From Trametopsis cervina (taxonomy: Eukaryota; Basidiomycota; Agaricomycetes; Polyporales; Irpicaceae), in contig MU278366.1 in NCBI GenBank assembly GCA_022385755.1, forward strand, positions 248,001 to 312,000: 64,000 nt of DNA. Reading direction: 5' to 3'. Every line of letters starts with the position of its first letter. Positions within the stretch are counted from its first letter, which is position 1. Shown piece after piece: positions 1 to 11,508 of the stretch. The translations under genes were made by a program, and so were the position numbers. Below the pieces are notes generated by a model. That model was not told the DNA's origin, searched no databases, and was given only the letters and a program-made list of their open reading frames with translations.

Positions 1-473
1 GACTGGCGCCGGTAACTGCGCAGGACGTTTGAGAAGCTATGAATGGATTCGAAGACCTGCTTGTGTCTGCATGAGCGGAATACAGTGCATTGGAGGCCTT
101 CATGCAAGACGAGAACATGATAGGTACACGCCGCTCCTTAACTACATGCGTGTCGGATACGCAGCGGAATCTTGGGGTGGCGGATGATGTATTGCGGACA
201 CAGGATAACAGGGTTACTCGAAGTAGATGCGAGCGTGTTCCCAGAGATCCCAGTATGAGAACTTTAGGCTTCGGTGGTCATGATCGCAGAACGAACTGCT
301 GATCTCATACGCAGCCTCCAATGATCCTGGCCAATATATCCTGTAAGTATGCAGCATCTCTCACCCTTGTCACCGACGTTCATGCATTTGCCGGTTCTCT
401 GTTGCTGTGTCTCTCAATATATATACCTCCACTGTGACATCCCAGATGCTCACCCGTTTCTCCCTTCACTATC

Positions 474-1910
474 ATGTCAGCCACAAGCGGGCCCGCCAGC
501 CAGCTCCCCCCGGAGGTCATCGCCTCTATCATAGAGGGATATGCTCGTTCTATCCGTCCTGCCGTTGGATACATTCTCATCGTGGCGATCATGCCTGCTA
601 TGCTCATCCCTTTGCTGGCTATGATGTTTGTGCTGTCAACGCCGTCCAGTCGCAAGCAGCCGATATTCGTGCTTAACGTGTTCTCTGTGGTATTAGGACT
701 TGTTGTCGCGGGTTTGGCAAATCATTTGACGGTAAGTGGATTGTTTACGACGCGCAGAGGGTCTGACGTACACGGCCGTGCCTAGATTAGCGCGATCCTG
801 AACCCCACGGGTGGTGTGAGTGCGACGGAAGGTTTGTGGCCATACTATGCGCAGACTACTGTCCAAACTGACGTTCTCGCTAGATCTTGTATACGTCGTT
901 CTCTATGTCTGGCTGCCCTGGATAACTGAAGCAGTCCTCATTCTACGTCTTATCATTGTCTACTCCCCGCAATACAGTTCCCGTCTCCATCTCGCGCTCA
1001 TTCTGGTATTCACGGTCGTGGTGAAAACTGCGCGCGCAGTAATCACCATATTATATCTTATAGAATGGAGTAGACGTACCCAGCCGTCTGGCACCGTAAA
1101 CCAGTTTAGCACTGCTAATGTGCTGAATGGGTGGATTGAAAAGGCCGCTTGGATGCTGGACTTGTGTGATAATCTGTGAGTGTTGTACACATCGAATTGT
1201 CCGTTAACAAGCACTGATCTAACTTGTTTCTACAGATATATCTCGGGACTGTTCCTTCTTCGACTGGTCGTACAAGGAAACGTATTCCGCGGAACTTGTA
1301 CCTGGCGAGTGTCCAGCGCAAGTGGTAACAGGGGTAAGTGGCGATTGATTTTTAATATCTAGTGATTGCTCACTAGTGCGCATAGTTTCATTCGGCAGCA
1401 GAATAAAGAGTTTGTTCTGGATTGCTAGTACAAACATGATATTTGCTTGTAAGTGTGACATGGTCATATTTCCTAATAGCGTTTCTCAAACACGTATTCG
1501 TAGTGATTTTCAATTTACTGCAGATCATAGTGATCTTCACCAGTAATAACGTTTTACTGGCCGGCAGTATCAAGATGGCCGGTAACTATGTCTCAATCAT
1601 TTCCACGGTCTTCGCTACAAGTACGCTTCCTTTCGTTTATCTTTCTATTCAATGCTCAATGTCTTGCGCCTTACTAGTTTGGTCTGGAACGGCATCATTC
1701 AAGGACGCGCACCAAACCATATACGGGGCGGGACGAGAAGAAGAGGTATCTGGTCCCTTGATATTTATCGACCCAAAAGCCAGTAGCAGCTCTCGTATGA
1801 CTGCGACTGCAACTATTCCATCCTGGGAGGGTGCTCAGATATCTCACGAGGGCCACGGCGGGTCGTCTGCTGTGATCACAGATCCCGGCACCTCTGTGAC
1901 GAAGCTCTGA
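474..1910 (+). CDS. Seven-transmembrane receptor-like protein, copy 1
   Basis: Seven exons (474-731, 786-831, 884-1175, 1236-1333, 1386-1448, 1504-1620, 1678-1910) join in frame to a 368-residue protein. I see seven hydrophobic segments, a short extracellular-type N-terminus and a hydrophilic C-terminal tail of about 75 residues. Around residue 55-65 is SRKQPIFVLN at the start of the second segment, and the seventh segment ends FATIWSGTASFKD. The number of segments and the SRKxPIF motif recall fungal class D (Ste2-type) pheromone receptors; this is my inference, and overall similarity looks low. It could instead be an unnamed Agaricomycete membrane family. The ATG was chosen because the paralog at 4234 starts at the same place and similarity drops in phase upstream of it. 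Confidence 0.8.
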
Positions 1911-2329
1911 TCACCAGGAGATATATGTGGCACATGGTCAAGTACTTAAACCGTTTACCAAAGGTTGTTTCGATACGAATGAAGGGTTAATTCATAACAT
2001 TTATGACGCTGAAAACATAACACTGTGATCGGATTGATTGTCCTTCGGACTCAAAAGTAGACAGTCTCGCAACGGTCACGCGGAAAACTGGATGGACGTT
2101 CTTCAGAGACTCGGGCTGTACCTAGATAACGTCTATATCTACAGCTAACTAATTTGTCTTCGCATATTTATAGCACTAATAATGATATGGTATCCCGAAG
2201 TCAGAGAAAACCACGCTGTTGTCACTCTTCATGATCTAAGAGGCCTGCCTAATTGGGATTCCTGTTCATCAAGCGCTCATTCGAGCGGTGTAACTGAGCG
2301 CTCCGCTCTCATACCTCTGCGCAACCGTC

Positions 2330-2600
2330 TCCTTATATCGCGACTCGTAAGTCGCGATGACATCTGCACTTTGACCTGTCTATGTACAGCATATGCTGGC
2401 CTGTATACTGCGATAACCACCACTCATTTCGCATCGTACCAGCTCCTGCGCCAAAGCAGGACATGGCCAACTCGCTCGGCCAGTGCGACACTGCAACACG
2501 GACCGCGCAGTCTCGCCACGGAAGCCCAAGTCGTCAATCCGATCCATGACAAAATAAAGAACGTTGTGTTGTGCCCACACTCACTCGCTTCATTACCATT
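2330..2600 (+). pseudogene. Decayed first exon of UMP1 (duplicate)
   Basis: The sequence matches the 5' flank and first exon of the intact UMP1 gene at 6263. SFRIVPA is still readable at 2424, followed by a 12-base in-frame deletion, ANSLG, and then a 2-base loss that shifts the frame before the block corresponding to YGPRSLATE. The exon end still shows AAGAAC followed by GT. Nothing matching UMP1 exons 2-4 follows, so the duplication breakpoint lies near 2600, inside the first intron. It cannot make a working proteasome assembly factor. Confidence 0.8.
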
Positions 2601-3883
2601 ACCACAGTAGCTGACATGAAATCGTACGTGCAAGTCGCAAGTCCCACCCTCACTTCCTGTCGTTCACCCCTCGTCTCGCACAGTCCTAGTCTGTCCACAC
2701 CGCGTGACGTTCCCTGGCCGCCGGGTGACGCAGCTATGAGTGCGGAGGACAGGGCGTGGTCCTCTGCGCCGCATTAGATTGCGCTTGTGCTGACTAGATC
2801 GCACAGACGGTCTGCCTTGATATGGAGGAGACCCGCGAGGATGCACGGGGCATAGATGATTTGAACGAAATAGGAAAGCTAGTCGGCTGGGCGGCGAAGG
2901 TCAAAGATACCACGAAGTGTTCTGCGCCGGTCTGTGGACGATAAGCTTCGTACGCTCTATGTCTATGTCAGGATTTGATTTAGCAGATCATGACCAAACA
3001 GTTAATACCAGCGAGCTCCCGTGGTCTCCTACAAAGGAACGTGTGAGGCTCTGTGATTCGACACTGTACCTCGGGGGTAAAACGTTGATGCTCAATTGGC
3101 AGCCTGTTTCTAACCACAGTTCGTCGTGGTAAAGAACGCAATCTGCCAACTATTCGTGTATGGGCAGTCGTTGGGTGTGAAACAAGGGGAACGGGACGTG
3201 GCGGGAGTGCTATGTACGGCTGTCAAATATCAATGCTCATTCTAGTGAGACAACGCAACTTCATATATTTGCGACGCGGAAGCTATCGCATGCGATGGTG
3301 CTATTGCTACGTTGAAGCCGCTGTTGAGGTGTGTGTCGTTCCTACGTTAATGAGCTCTTCGTTCACAATCAACTATTACAGCGGAATGAGACCCAAAGCT
3401 ACCTTGATTAGTGTGAAGTGTACGTGATCAAACATCTTTCTGGCGTGGGGACTCATCTCATCTCATAGCGTTGCTTCGTAGGGTGCCGGCCGTTTCAGCC
3501 TATCACTTATATCACACAGCAAGATCGCATCAGCGTTCTCGCGAAGCTCAAAGTGACGGGCAGGCCCTCGACCACAATTAACAGGAACATGCCCTCCAAC
3601 ATACGAAAGATATGTTCCTGGAGGCCAATGCTACCGATCACGAATCCGACGGGCTCGGGCGGAACTTTGGTGAACTCACATATCTATGTGCGTTTCTGCG
3701 CCACAAATCGTTTGCATCAGTGCAACTGAGCTCAACATATCCGCGTCAGCAGCTTCGTACTCATGTAGGGACAGTGAAGAGGGATGAGTACAAAGCACTA
3801 CGGCGGCACTAGTGGCGAATGTTCGAGAGACATCAAATTCACCTGAAGTACTGCTTGTGCCTGCTGGGACAGAAGACGGTGCA
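2601..3883. other. Intergenic, no gene recognised
   Basis: This gap separates the two duplicated units. Open frames are short and do not share residues with a neighbour or a family I know. A 40-codon ATG frame at 2822-2944 reads cleanly but is too short to call. The only local structure I see is a pair of 8-base inverted arms (AGGAACAT / ATGTTCCT) near 3580-3618. Confidence 0.5.
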
Positions 3884-4233
3884 TTGGGGGCCTTCGCGCA
3901 GGAGAATACCACGAGCACATCCCACTGCTCATCGATATACAGGATTGATACGCAGGAGACCCTTGGTGAATGGAGTTGCGGGTACACGGGTAACTTGGTT
4001 ACACGTAGCAGATGCATGTTCCCTGGAATCTCAGCGTATTACCTTCAAGATCTTGTCGCGATGATCGCAGAACGACGCCCTGATTTTATACACAGCCATC
4101 TGTGATTAGCCAAAGTATTTTTTTTTCTCACCTCATTTACTCTGACGCATTTACTAGGCCTCAATGTCGCTGCTCAGTATATATGCTTCTAATGTGGCTC
4201 CCCATACCTTCACCCGTCTCTCCCTTCATCACT

Positions 4234-5741
4234 ATGTCAGCCACATGTGGGTCCGGCAACCCGCTTCCCCCGGAGGTCATCGCATCTATCATAGAGGGAT
4301 ATGCTGGTTCTATCCGTCCTCTTTTTGTGGACACTCTCATCGCGGCAATAGTGCCTGCAATGCTCATTCCTCTGCTTGTCATGATGGTTATTTTGTCAAC
4401 GCCGCGCAGTCGCAAACAGCCGATATTTATACTGAACGTGTTCTCTGTGCTATTAGGACTTGCCGTTGCGGGCTTATGCAATCATTTGTCGGTATGTGCT
4501 ATATGATTGTTCGCAATATGCAGAGAGTATGACCAACACGACTTCCATTGGATCTCTTACAGATGAGCTCGATTCTGAATCCCACGGAGAGCGTGAATGC
4601 TACAGAAGGTCCGCTATCATGCTATCCGCAAGCTAACGCAAAAAACTGACGTTGGATTCGCGACTCGCTAGATATGGTCTACGTTGTGCTTTACGTGTGG
4701 CTCCCCTGGATAACTGAGGCCGTCCTTGTTCTGCGCCTTATCGTCGTTTACTCCCCGCAATACCGCTCTCGTTTACGCCTCGCACTTATTCTGGCTTTCT
4801 CGGTTGTGGTGAAAATTGTGCGTGCAGCGATCACTATCCTGTACGTTGTGGGGTGGAGAAGAGTCGCCAAATCTTCCGGCACCTTAAATCAGTTCAGCAC
4901 CGAGGAAGCACTGAACGGGTGGATGGTGAAAACGGGGTGGTTACTTGAGTTATGTGATAATCTGTCAGTACTGCACACACCGAATCGTCTGTATGATGGC
5001 TTATGACTCAAACGGTTTCAACAGATATATCTCGGGGCTTTTCCTCCTCCGACTAGCAATGCAAGGGAGCGTGTTCCGTGGAACCAGTACTTGTCGAATT
5101 CCTAGCGGAGGGAGAATCACGGGTAAGTAGCCTTTAGTTCTCTCTGTTTTTATGGATGCTCAATGATATGCAAAGTCCCATTCAGCAGCAAATTGAAAAC
5201 TTTGTTCTGGATTGCCAGCACAAACATGATCTTTGCTTGTAAGTGGGACATAGATCCATTTCCTGAGAGCGCAACTCACCTCAGTGCATATAGTGGTATT
5301 CAATTTACTGCAGATTATATTTATATTCACCAGTAGTAACGCTATGCTGGCCGGCAATATTGAGGTGACGGGGACGTACGTCTCGATAATCTCCGCCGTC
5401 TTTGCTACAAGTACGTCTATTGTCACTCGCCTCGATCTAGCAGCTCAATGTCTTACATCTTACTAGTTTGGTCTGGGACAGCGTCATTTAAGGACGCTCA
5501 GCAAACCATGTACGGCGCGGAACGAGGCGTACGCAAGGACACGTGTGGGCCTGTAGCGATTATCCATTCGAGAGCGTGCAGTGTTTGTCGCACCGTAACG
5601 ACTGCAACTCTTATGTCCTGGGAAGAGGCTGAGATGTCTGAAGAGGGCCATAGTAGTCCATCCATAGCCATACGTCCCGACTCCTATGTGACGAAGCTCA
5701 GGTCACCACGAGAATCGTGCAGTGTATATTCAAGCAGTTAG
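4234..5741 (+). CDS. Seven-transmembrane receptor-like protein, copy 2
   Basis: Seven exons (4234-4491, 4563-4608, 4672-4963, 5025-5122, 5176-5238, 5294-5410, 5467-5741) give 382 residues. Exons 1-6 have exactly the same lengths as in copy 1 (258, 46, 292, 98, 63 and 117 bases) and the same phases; only the last exon is longer and its tail diverges. All seven hydrophobic segments and the SRKQPIF motif are kept, and no internal stop is seen, which argues that both copies stay under selection. The tail is rich in charged residues and Ser, as in a cytoplasmic tail that is regulated. Function is inferred as for copy 1: a membrane receptor, possibly Ste2-like. Confidence 0.8.
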
Positions 5742-6262
5742 AGTTTTGCACGTAAAATGTTTCGATACCATCCATGAATGACTACGCAAATTCACAAAAC
5801 GCATGCAATAAGCTTGGAGGGTATGGAGGGCTATGACTGGCATGGTTTGCGGCTGCAGTAACGAAAATACGCAGCGACCCGCGCGAAAAAGTACGGTTTC
5901 TTCGTAAGCTGAGACTGAACAGCGTCTTGGACGATAGGCTTGCACTGGTTCCACGCACATTTGTAAGGAATGCTGGATGGAGAACTCTATTATCAGAGTC
6001 AAACAGAACCTCGATACTCTCAACCTTCAAATAGAGTGCATTCGCTGTAACATGCGCGCAGTTTGTAGGAGAGATGCCTTACTGGGACGAATCCTGCCTT
6101 ATTTGGTTTCATAATCAGGCGCTGATTGAACGCGTGGCTTCAGACTGAGCACTGACTGACGCGTCTCTGTAACATACAGCATAACCTTCCTCTCCTCCAT
6201 CTCTCATCTTCCCTCCTCATATCGCACGTACAAATCGCAATGGTATCTATATTACCCTGTCT
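5742..6262. other. Intergenic, UMP1 promoter side
   Basis: No gene is recognised. The last 80 bases, from about 6180, are C/T-rich, as is common just upstream of fungal start codons, and they match the region ahead of the UMP1 remnant near 2330. Confidence 0.4.
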
Positions 6263-6897
6263 ATGTGTAGCATGTGCTCAACGGCGTCCCAGGATAACTC
6301 CTTCCGCATAGTACCTGCTTCCGCCCCAAAGACCGCGTCGATCCAGGATACGGCCAATTCGCTCGGCCTGCACGACACCCTGCGATACGGACCTCGCAGT
6401 CTCGCCACGGAAGTGCAGAGCATCAGCCCGATTCAGGACAGACTCGAGAACGTATGTCGTGCCCAGCCTCGTTCGTTTCTCAGCCACAGTACCTTACGCC
6501 GCACGTAGTGGGAGGCGACCCAGGACAACCTGAGGCTCAACCTGGCGCGCAGCGTCGTTGGGCTACACATGCCTGTGAGGCTGCTTATGGAGCGCAAGCT
6601 CGTTGCACACGTACGTCGTCCCGTCTTTCGAGGTTGGTATGGCGGAAGGCTGAGCAGTGTTTGGTCCTCGTCTTTGTAGAACCCGCACATGCCTGCGATG
6701 CGCACTAAGAACGTGCATCTGGATATCCTTATGGGACGCGATGAGAGGTTGACACCTGCGGACTTCATGATGTCTTGTACGTTTACACTTGTTTTATGGT
6801 GCTCTGCCTGTACTGACGTTCAATCGCAGCGTCGGAGATGCAGGTGCCCATGGACATCCACCACGAAATGGAGAAGAAGCTGCGCATGTGGGAGTAA
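6263..6897 (+). CDS. UMP1: Proteasome maturation factor UMP1/POMP
   Basis: Four exons (6263-6451, 6509-6610, 6680-6776, 6830-6897) give 151 residues, the usual size of this family. UMP1 is a chaperone that enters half-proteasomes, holds back premature dimerisation and is degraded inside the finished 20S core. Family blocks are visible in order: SLGLHDTLRYGPRSL, then WEATQDNLRLNLARSVVGLH, PVRLLMERKLV, LDILMGRDE and the C-terminal HHEMEKKL. An ATG at 6272 is an equally good start. The gene is the right-hand end of the tandem duplication; a dead copy of its first exon lies at 2330-2600. Confidence 0.93.
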
Positions 6898-7222
6898 ATC
6901 TGTTAGGACCGATGTGCATTGTATGATTGTGGTGTGTAATGTTATGATGTTCTCCAGTGCTCTTATCGGAAACTCAGTAAGTTGCGTACGATGCGACAAA
7001 GCCCGATACTGCATTCTCTTCGTTCGGACTTACACCTTACGACCGCAAGCAGCAACGTTGATGATGTCTCACCCGTGATGATCAGCCCCCATCCTATTGT
7101 AACTGCATACTCTGCGAGATCCAAATCAGCAGTAAAGGCGCGTGCGAGTATGTCGTATTTCTTTGGCATATTGTTGGACGAAAGAAAAGATGCAGATGAT
7201 AAAAGAGTCAGCATTAGAAAAC
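6898..7222. other. Convergent 3' intergenic region
   Basis: This is the space between the 3' ends of UMP1 (plus) and CSM3 (minus). It is A/T-richer than its surroundings, as expected of 3' untranslated regions. No gene is seen. Confidence 0.5.
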
Positions 7223-8673
7223 CTATAGATACATTTCATCCCATCCCTCATCATTAGTGGCGGGCTGATGATGTAAACTCGGAGCTTCCACAGGGGCTGA
7301 AACCGGCACAGGCTCCAGGACAGTTACAGATGCGGATGGCGGCGGCGGGGGCGCACTAGAGGCGTTATCCTCCATTTCCCTCACGATATCCCACATATCG
7401 TCGTCGTCTGCGTCCATCGCCTGTGGCGGCTGAGCCGGCGCCTGTACATCGTCGAACGCAGCGTCGAGTTGATCCCACATGTCCTGGTCTTCGTCCGGCT
7501 CAGAGAGCCCTTGTGTACTGGGTGGTTGGGGAAGAGAGGCGTACGACGCACTCTCCGCCGCTTGCCGTTCTTCGTCTTCCTGTATCATCGCGTCTATGTC
7601 AAATTCGTCGTCGTCTGGCGGGGCCGATGACGGGCGTTCGGATGCGGAGGAGGGAGGACGTGTGGGAGGAGAGTTGGACCGTGCAGCGGAAGTGGCAGCA
7701 GCGACAGGTTCGACGTCTCGATCCGAGTCTGAGTCGCTGTTGCTACCATCTGACGGGTCACCCAGAGGTACTAAATCTTCTGGTCTACGTCCGTTGATCA
7801 GACCCTTGGATTCGTCACGCCATATAGAAAGTGTGTTCTAAGAGATCATACGGGAAACATATATAAGAGACATAATTAGCATCTCCAGACTGGACAAACG
7901 TACATGCATGCGTTTCGAATGACACAATCTCTCTATCCGCTGCACGTTATCGCGAAACGTGCCCTTCGGATACATCTTGTGCGTCCAAAACTGATAGATC
8001 CCCAGTACCCGGTTAAGATCAGAAACCTGAGATCTACAGTGTTCACTGCATGCAGGACGGTAAAGCTGGCGGAGCAGCTCACCTCATGTCCCTTCCCGCG
8101 TGGCTTGAAGTCTTTCGTCATCTTCATCAGCTGAGGAAACCCGCTCTCGCCCAGGAGCCGTGCCTCGTCGAGCTTCGGAATCGGCTTCCTTTTCTTCGTG
8201 CCCTCATCATCTCCTTTATCCCTCCCGCCCTTCGTCGTCCTGCTCTCACCTATCCCCTCCTCCGGCGGCGGCGAGCTGCTCGGGAGAATCTGATGCGGGG
8301 TCAGCGCAGGAATCTTCGCTTTATGGTTCCGCTGTGCCTGCTTTCGCAGCTGCTCGATATCAAGAGATGGTGCGAGCTCCTTGAATCCATCGTCCTCGTC
8401 CACGTCGAGGTCGTCGAACAGCGCATCAACGAGGGCCTTCTGGTCCTTGTCCTTGTCCGCAGGCGGCGTGCGAGTCCTGTACGGCACCTTCGACGAGCTC
8501 GGCTCGTCGTTCTCAGAGTCGGAAGACAGGAACAGCGTTGTGCGCCGCCGTTTGGCTGGCGAGGGTCTCCCGGGGATGTTGCCAATAGACTCGCCGGCGA
8601 GCACCTCCTTCCTCGAGCGCGGAGGCGTATTTTCGACCGGCGCACTCCAAATGTCGTCGATGGACATGGACAT
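7223..8673 (-). CDS. CSM3: Replication fork protection protein Csm3/Swi3 (TIPIN family)
   Basis: Three exons on the minus strand (8673-8083, 8026-7904, 7837-7223) give 442 residues. With Tof1/Swi1, this protein stabilises stalled forks and supports checkpoint signalling. The family domain spans about residues 105-245: LDIEQLRKQ and ARLLGESGFPQL in exon 1, then DLNRVLGIYQFWTHKMYPKG and VQRIERLCHSKRM in exon 2, continuing as LSIWRDE at the start of exon 3. The N-terminus is Ser/Pro-rich with basic clusters, and the C-terminal 200 residues are acidic and Pro-rich, likely disordered, with two DMWD motifs. Such tails are common in fungal members. Confidence 0.9.
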
Positions 8674-8845
8674 GGTGATAGAGGTACTTAGCGGAAGGTG
8701 TGGTAGCGGAACACCACGCGTGAGTGATTGGCTTGAGACGCGTTCGCGTTATTTAGGTTTGTTTACCGTCATTAGCAGATCTTAATTTTCGTGCGCGCCT
8801 ACCCACTGTAATCTCATCTACGAACTTAGTACAAACTTTACACCC

Positions 8846-9945
8846 ATGGCGGACCAAGAGCAAAGCAAAGAAGCTCTACCCGACGTCGAGGATGGCATAC
8901 AATACTGGGCAACCCAACCAGCTAGCTACGACGGAGTATTGGGTGAGCATCTCCCTCGATCAACGACTACATCAGCCTCATCGTAACATAGCATCGTTCT
9001 AGGTGGCTTCGGCGAAGGCGTAAGTACACAACTGGCCGATCGTCACGACAGATGCCTCGCCGCTAATATGAATTTGACAGTCACTACCTAGGATAGATGC
9101 ACTCAGCTCACGCCAATTCCTGCTACACCTCATCCCCTCGCTATGCACCGTCCCTTCCGCCATCCGCCCGCTCGCCACAAAGCCTCTCGCGCGGCGCACC
9201 CGCGCCCTCGACGTCGGCGCAGGCGTGGGCCGCGTGACTTCCGATGTCCTGCTACACCTTGTGCACGACGTCGTGCTCCTCGAGCCCGTCACGAGCTTCA
9301 TCGACGAGGCCGTGCGCCGGGGGACCGAGAGCGAGGCTGGGACGCTCAAGCAGGACAAGTCGCACGCCCGGTGGAAGGGCATCCAGAGCAAAGAGAAGAG
9401 CGTCACGTTCGTAAAGGGCACACTGCAGGATACAGACCCGAGCCGGCCGCTCGCTGCGCCATCTATGCAGCTTCTGGGCCGCGTTGGTTATGTTCCCGCT
9501 AAGGACGATGTGGACTCGAAGTTCGACGTGATCTGGTGCCAGTGGTGTCTTGGACACCTTACCGACCCCGACTTCGTGGCATTCTTGAAGCGGTGTCGCG
9601 CGTCCCTGAGGGATCCGGACGAGAGTGTGATTATAGTGAAGGAGAACTTGTGCAGCGACACGGACGACGGGGAGCCGCTGACGATTTTTGATGAGAGCGA
9701 TTCGAGTCTTACTCGGTACGTGTGCGTGCTGCAAGGACGTGAGTGAAACTGATCGCACTTGGTTTGCAGCTCGGATTTGGCGTGGAAGAAGGCGTTCGCG
9801 CAGGCTGGGTTGACGGTAGTGTATGAGCAGGTGCAACAGGGCTTTCCAGATGGGCTATTTGAAGTGAAGATGTGAGTTGTCTTTCATCGTTCAATTATCT
9901 TTTGTTGATGGATGTTGTCTCTGTAGGTATGCGCTACGACAGTGA
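8846..9945 (+). CDS. TAE1: Alpha-N-methyltransferase, NTM1/Tae1 family
   Basis: Five exons (8846-8942, 9003-9019, 9081-9715, 9770-9871, 9927-9945) give 289 residues. The enzyme family methylates the N-terminal amine of proteins starting with X-Pro-Lys after Met removal, such as ribosomal proteins, using S-adenosylmethionine. The sequence shows YWATQPASYDGVLGG near the start, the SAM-binding ALDVGAGVGRVTS, LLEPV, and FDVIWCQWCLGHLTD followed by VIIVKEN. These are the family's characteristic blocks. Exon 2 is a 17-base microexon coding for GGFGEG, and the last exon holds only six codons. The gene is divergent from CSM3, with 170 bases between the start codons. Confidence 0.92.
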
Positions 9946-10315
9946 TCATTGTACAATAATACCATTGGTGTATGAAAGCGAAAGTCTATATTCATCACAG
10001 CGCGAATACAAGTAAGAACTAGGTTAGAGCTAATTTTGAGCAGATCCATCGTATTCAAGGTACCAAAAGAAGGGCTCGCGGAACCCAAGGGTAAAAGTAT
10101 GCATAGTATACAATGCAACGGAGCACTAGAGCGAAAGACGAAAGGCGACGGGTCCCAGGTAGCTGTACAGATACATGAAGGACTAATAGAACGAGCATAG
10201 AGGATGCAAGTATCAGCATAAAAGAAAAGTGCGAGAGCGATAAAGGGCGAAAAATGCAAAGTGTCCGGAAAGACCATGAGAAATAGGAAAACAGAGCGGA
10301 CACATGTAGAAGAGA
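9946..10315. other. Convergent 3' intergenic region
   Basis: The 3' ends of the methyltransferase (plus) and the adenylate kinase (minus) face each other here. A long minus-strand open frame crosses it but has no recognisable domain and poor codon choice. Confidence 0.5.
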
Positions 10316-11508
10316 TCACTTCGAGACGCTACTCTCCGCTCCTTCTTGTCGGAGCAAGAGAGCATCGCTCAGACTGTGCTTCCTCTTCTGCTCCCTTGTC
10401 TCGACGCGTTCCTTCAAACTGGGGAACGCGCTGTTAAGAAAGCGTTCGAGTTTGGGCCAGATCTCATCGGAGGTTGCTCCAGTCAGGGAGACGAGCTGTG
10501 TCGTATTCGGCGGCTGAGAAGCGTAATAGGAGAGCAGCGGTGAAGTTGCCGCATAGTAAGTCTGCAGGCGACGGGCAAAGATTTCCTACAGAGAGTATTA
10601 GCATCCCGAACAGACTGAATTACTATTGGGACGTACCGGGTTGTCGTCAGGACGCTTCGTGAGGGGCTCGCCAGTCTCGTCATCGAGGCCGGCAACCTTT
10701 GGTGGGTTATATGATAGATTGTATACACGACCTGAGGGGAGATGGACCCAGCGATCCGATATTCTGCCCAGTATGATTTCGTCCGCGACGTCAATGTTCA
10801 CTACGAGGCTAAGAGGTGTTCCCCGTTGACTAGATTGCTATGTCAGCTTGGTTGAGACGGCTAATTATGATTGCACGTACTGCAGATGATCATCGAGAAG
10901 TTTGCCCTGACCGAGCGTTCGTGGGAAGCCATCCAGGATCCAGTGCTATTGGAGAGCAATATGAGCACAAAGTAGGATAGCCGGATGGTAGAGAACCGCG
11001 CACTTTATTATGGAGAGAATCTAATTTAGTCGTTACGACCTTAAGCATAATGTCATCCGGTATGAGCCCTCCAGTTGCGACAATTTCCTCAGCCATACGG
11101 CCGACTTCCGTTCTACATGAATGCATTAGCAATCACAGATACAGCCTACCATGAGCCTGATACTCACTTTTCCGCTATGTGCTGCCTTAGCAGATCCCCA
11201 GTCGAGAACGACAATATGTCATACTTCTTCACAAGCCGCGAGGACAGCGTGCCCTTGCCCGCGCCCGGCTTCCCAAACATAAGCATCCTCAGCACCTTTC
11301 CCTCGCCCGGCCCATCATACGCAGTCGAGGCACGGCCGCTCTGGAGCGTGAACGGGAGAGCTTTGTGCGAGGTCGACGAGCCCCCGAACCATCGTTGCCC
11401 CTGAATGTGCTGCCCGACTCGGTGCGGCAGCGCGCGGAAGCCTGGGAGGACGGCGGCGGACATGCAGAGGGAGAGGACGAGGGCGAGGAGGGAGAGGAGG
11501 GTGCGCAT
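10316..11508 (-). CDS. Adenylate kinase, AK3/Adk2-like (GTP:AMP phosphotransferase)
   Basis: Five minus-strand exons (11508-11168, 11112-11004, 10945-10881, 10829-10637, 10585-10316) give 325 residues. It catalyses phosphate transfer to AMP, and this subtype is usually in the mitochondrial matrix. The P-loop GKPGAGKGTLSSRLVKKY, the AMP-binding STGDLLRQHIAEKTEVG, the WILDGFPRTLGQG block, the LID segment GRVYNLSYNPPK and TKRPDDN are all present and complete. About 75 residues precede the kinase fold: a hydrophobic start (LLSLLALVLSL) and an Arg-containing stretch that could be a targeting sequence. The donor of intron 2 (GTGCGC) is unusual but keeps the frame. The C-terminal 35 residues are charged. 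Confidence 0.92.

Larger units (their letters stand above)
60..2600. repeat. Left copy of a ~3.8 kb tandem segmental duplication
   Basis: This stretch and 3884-6451 share order and sequence. The promoter block around 90-330 matches 3884-4110 (both hold a GATCGCAGAACGA motif), the 7-TM gene matches exon by exon, and the region 2330-2600 matches the first exon of UMP1. The start codons of the two 7-TM genes are 3760 bases apart. The window begins inside or just before this copy, so its true left end is not visible. The copies have diverged clearly at third positions and in introns, so the duplication is not recent. Confidence 0.8.
3884..6451. repeat. Right copy of the ~3.8 kb tandem segmental duplication
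   Basis: This is the partner of 60-2600. It holds the 7-TM gene copy 2 and ends inside the first exon or intron of the intact UMP1 gene. Because UMP1 is complete here, this is probably the original locus and the left unit the derived copy; that direction is an inference. Confidence 0.75.

Noticed and set aside
9891..10319. 142-residue minus-strand open frame
   Set aside because: It lies across the convergent 3' regions of two solid genes, is hydrophobic from A/T-rich sequence and shows no domain or splice-linked extension.
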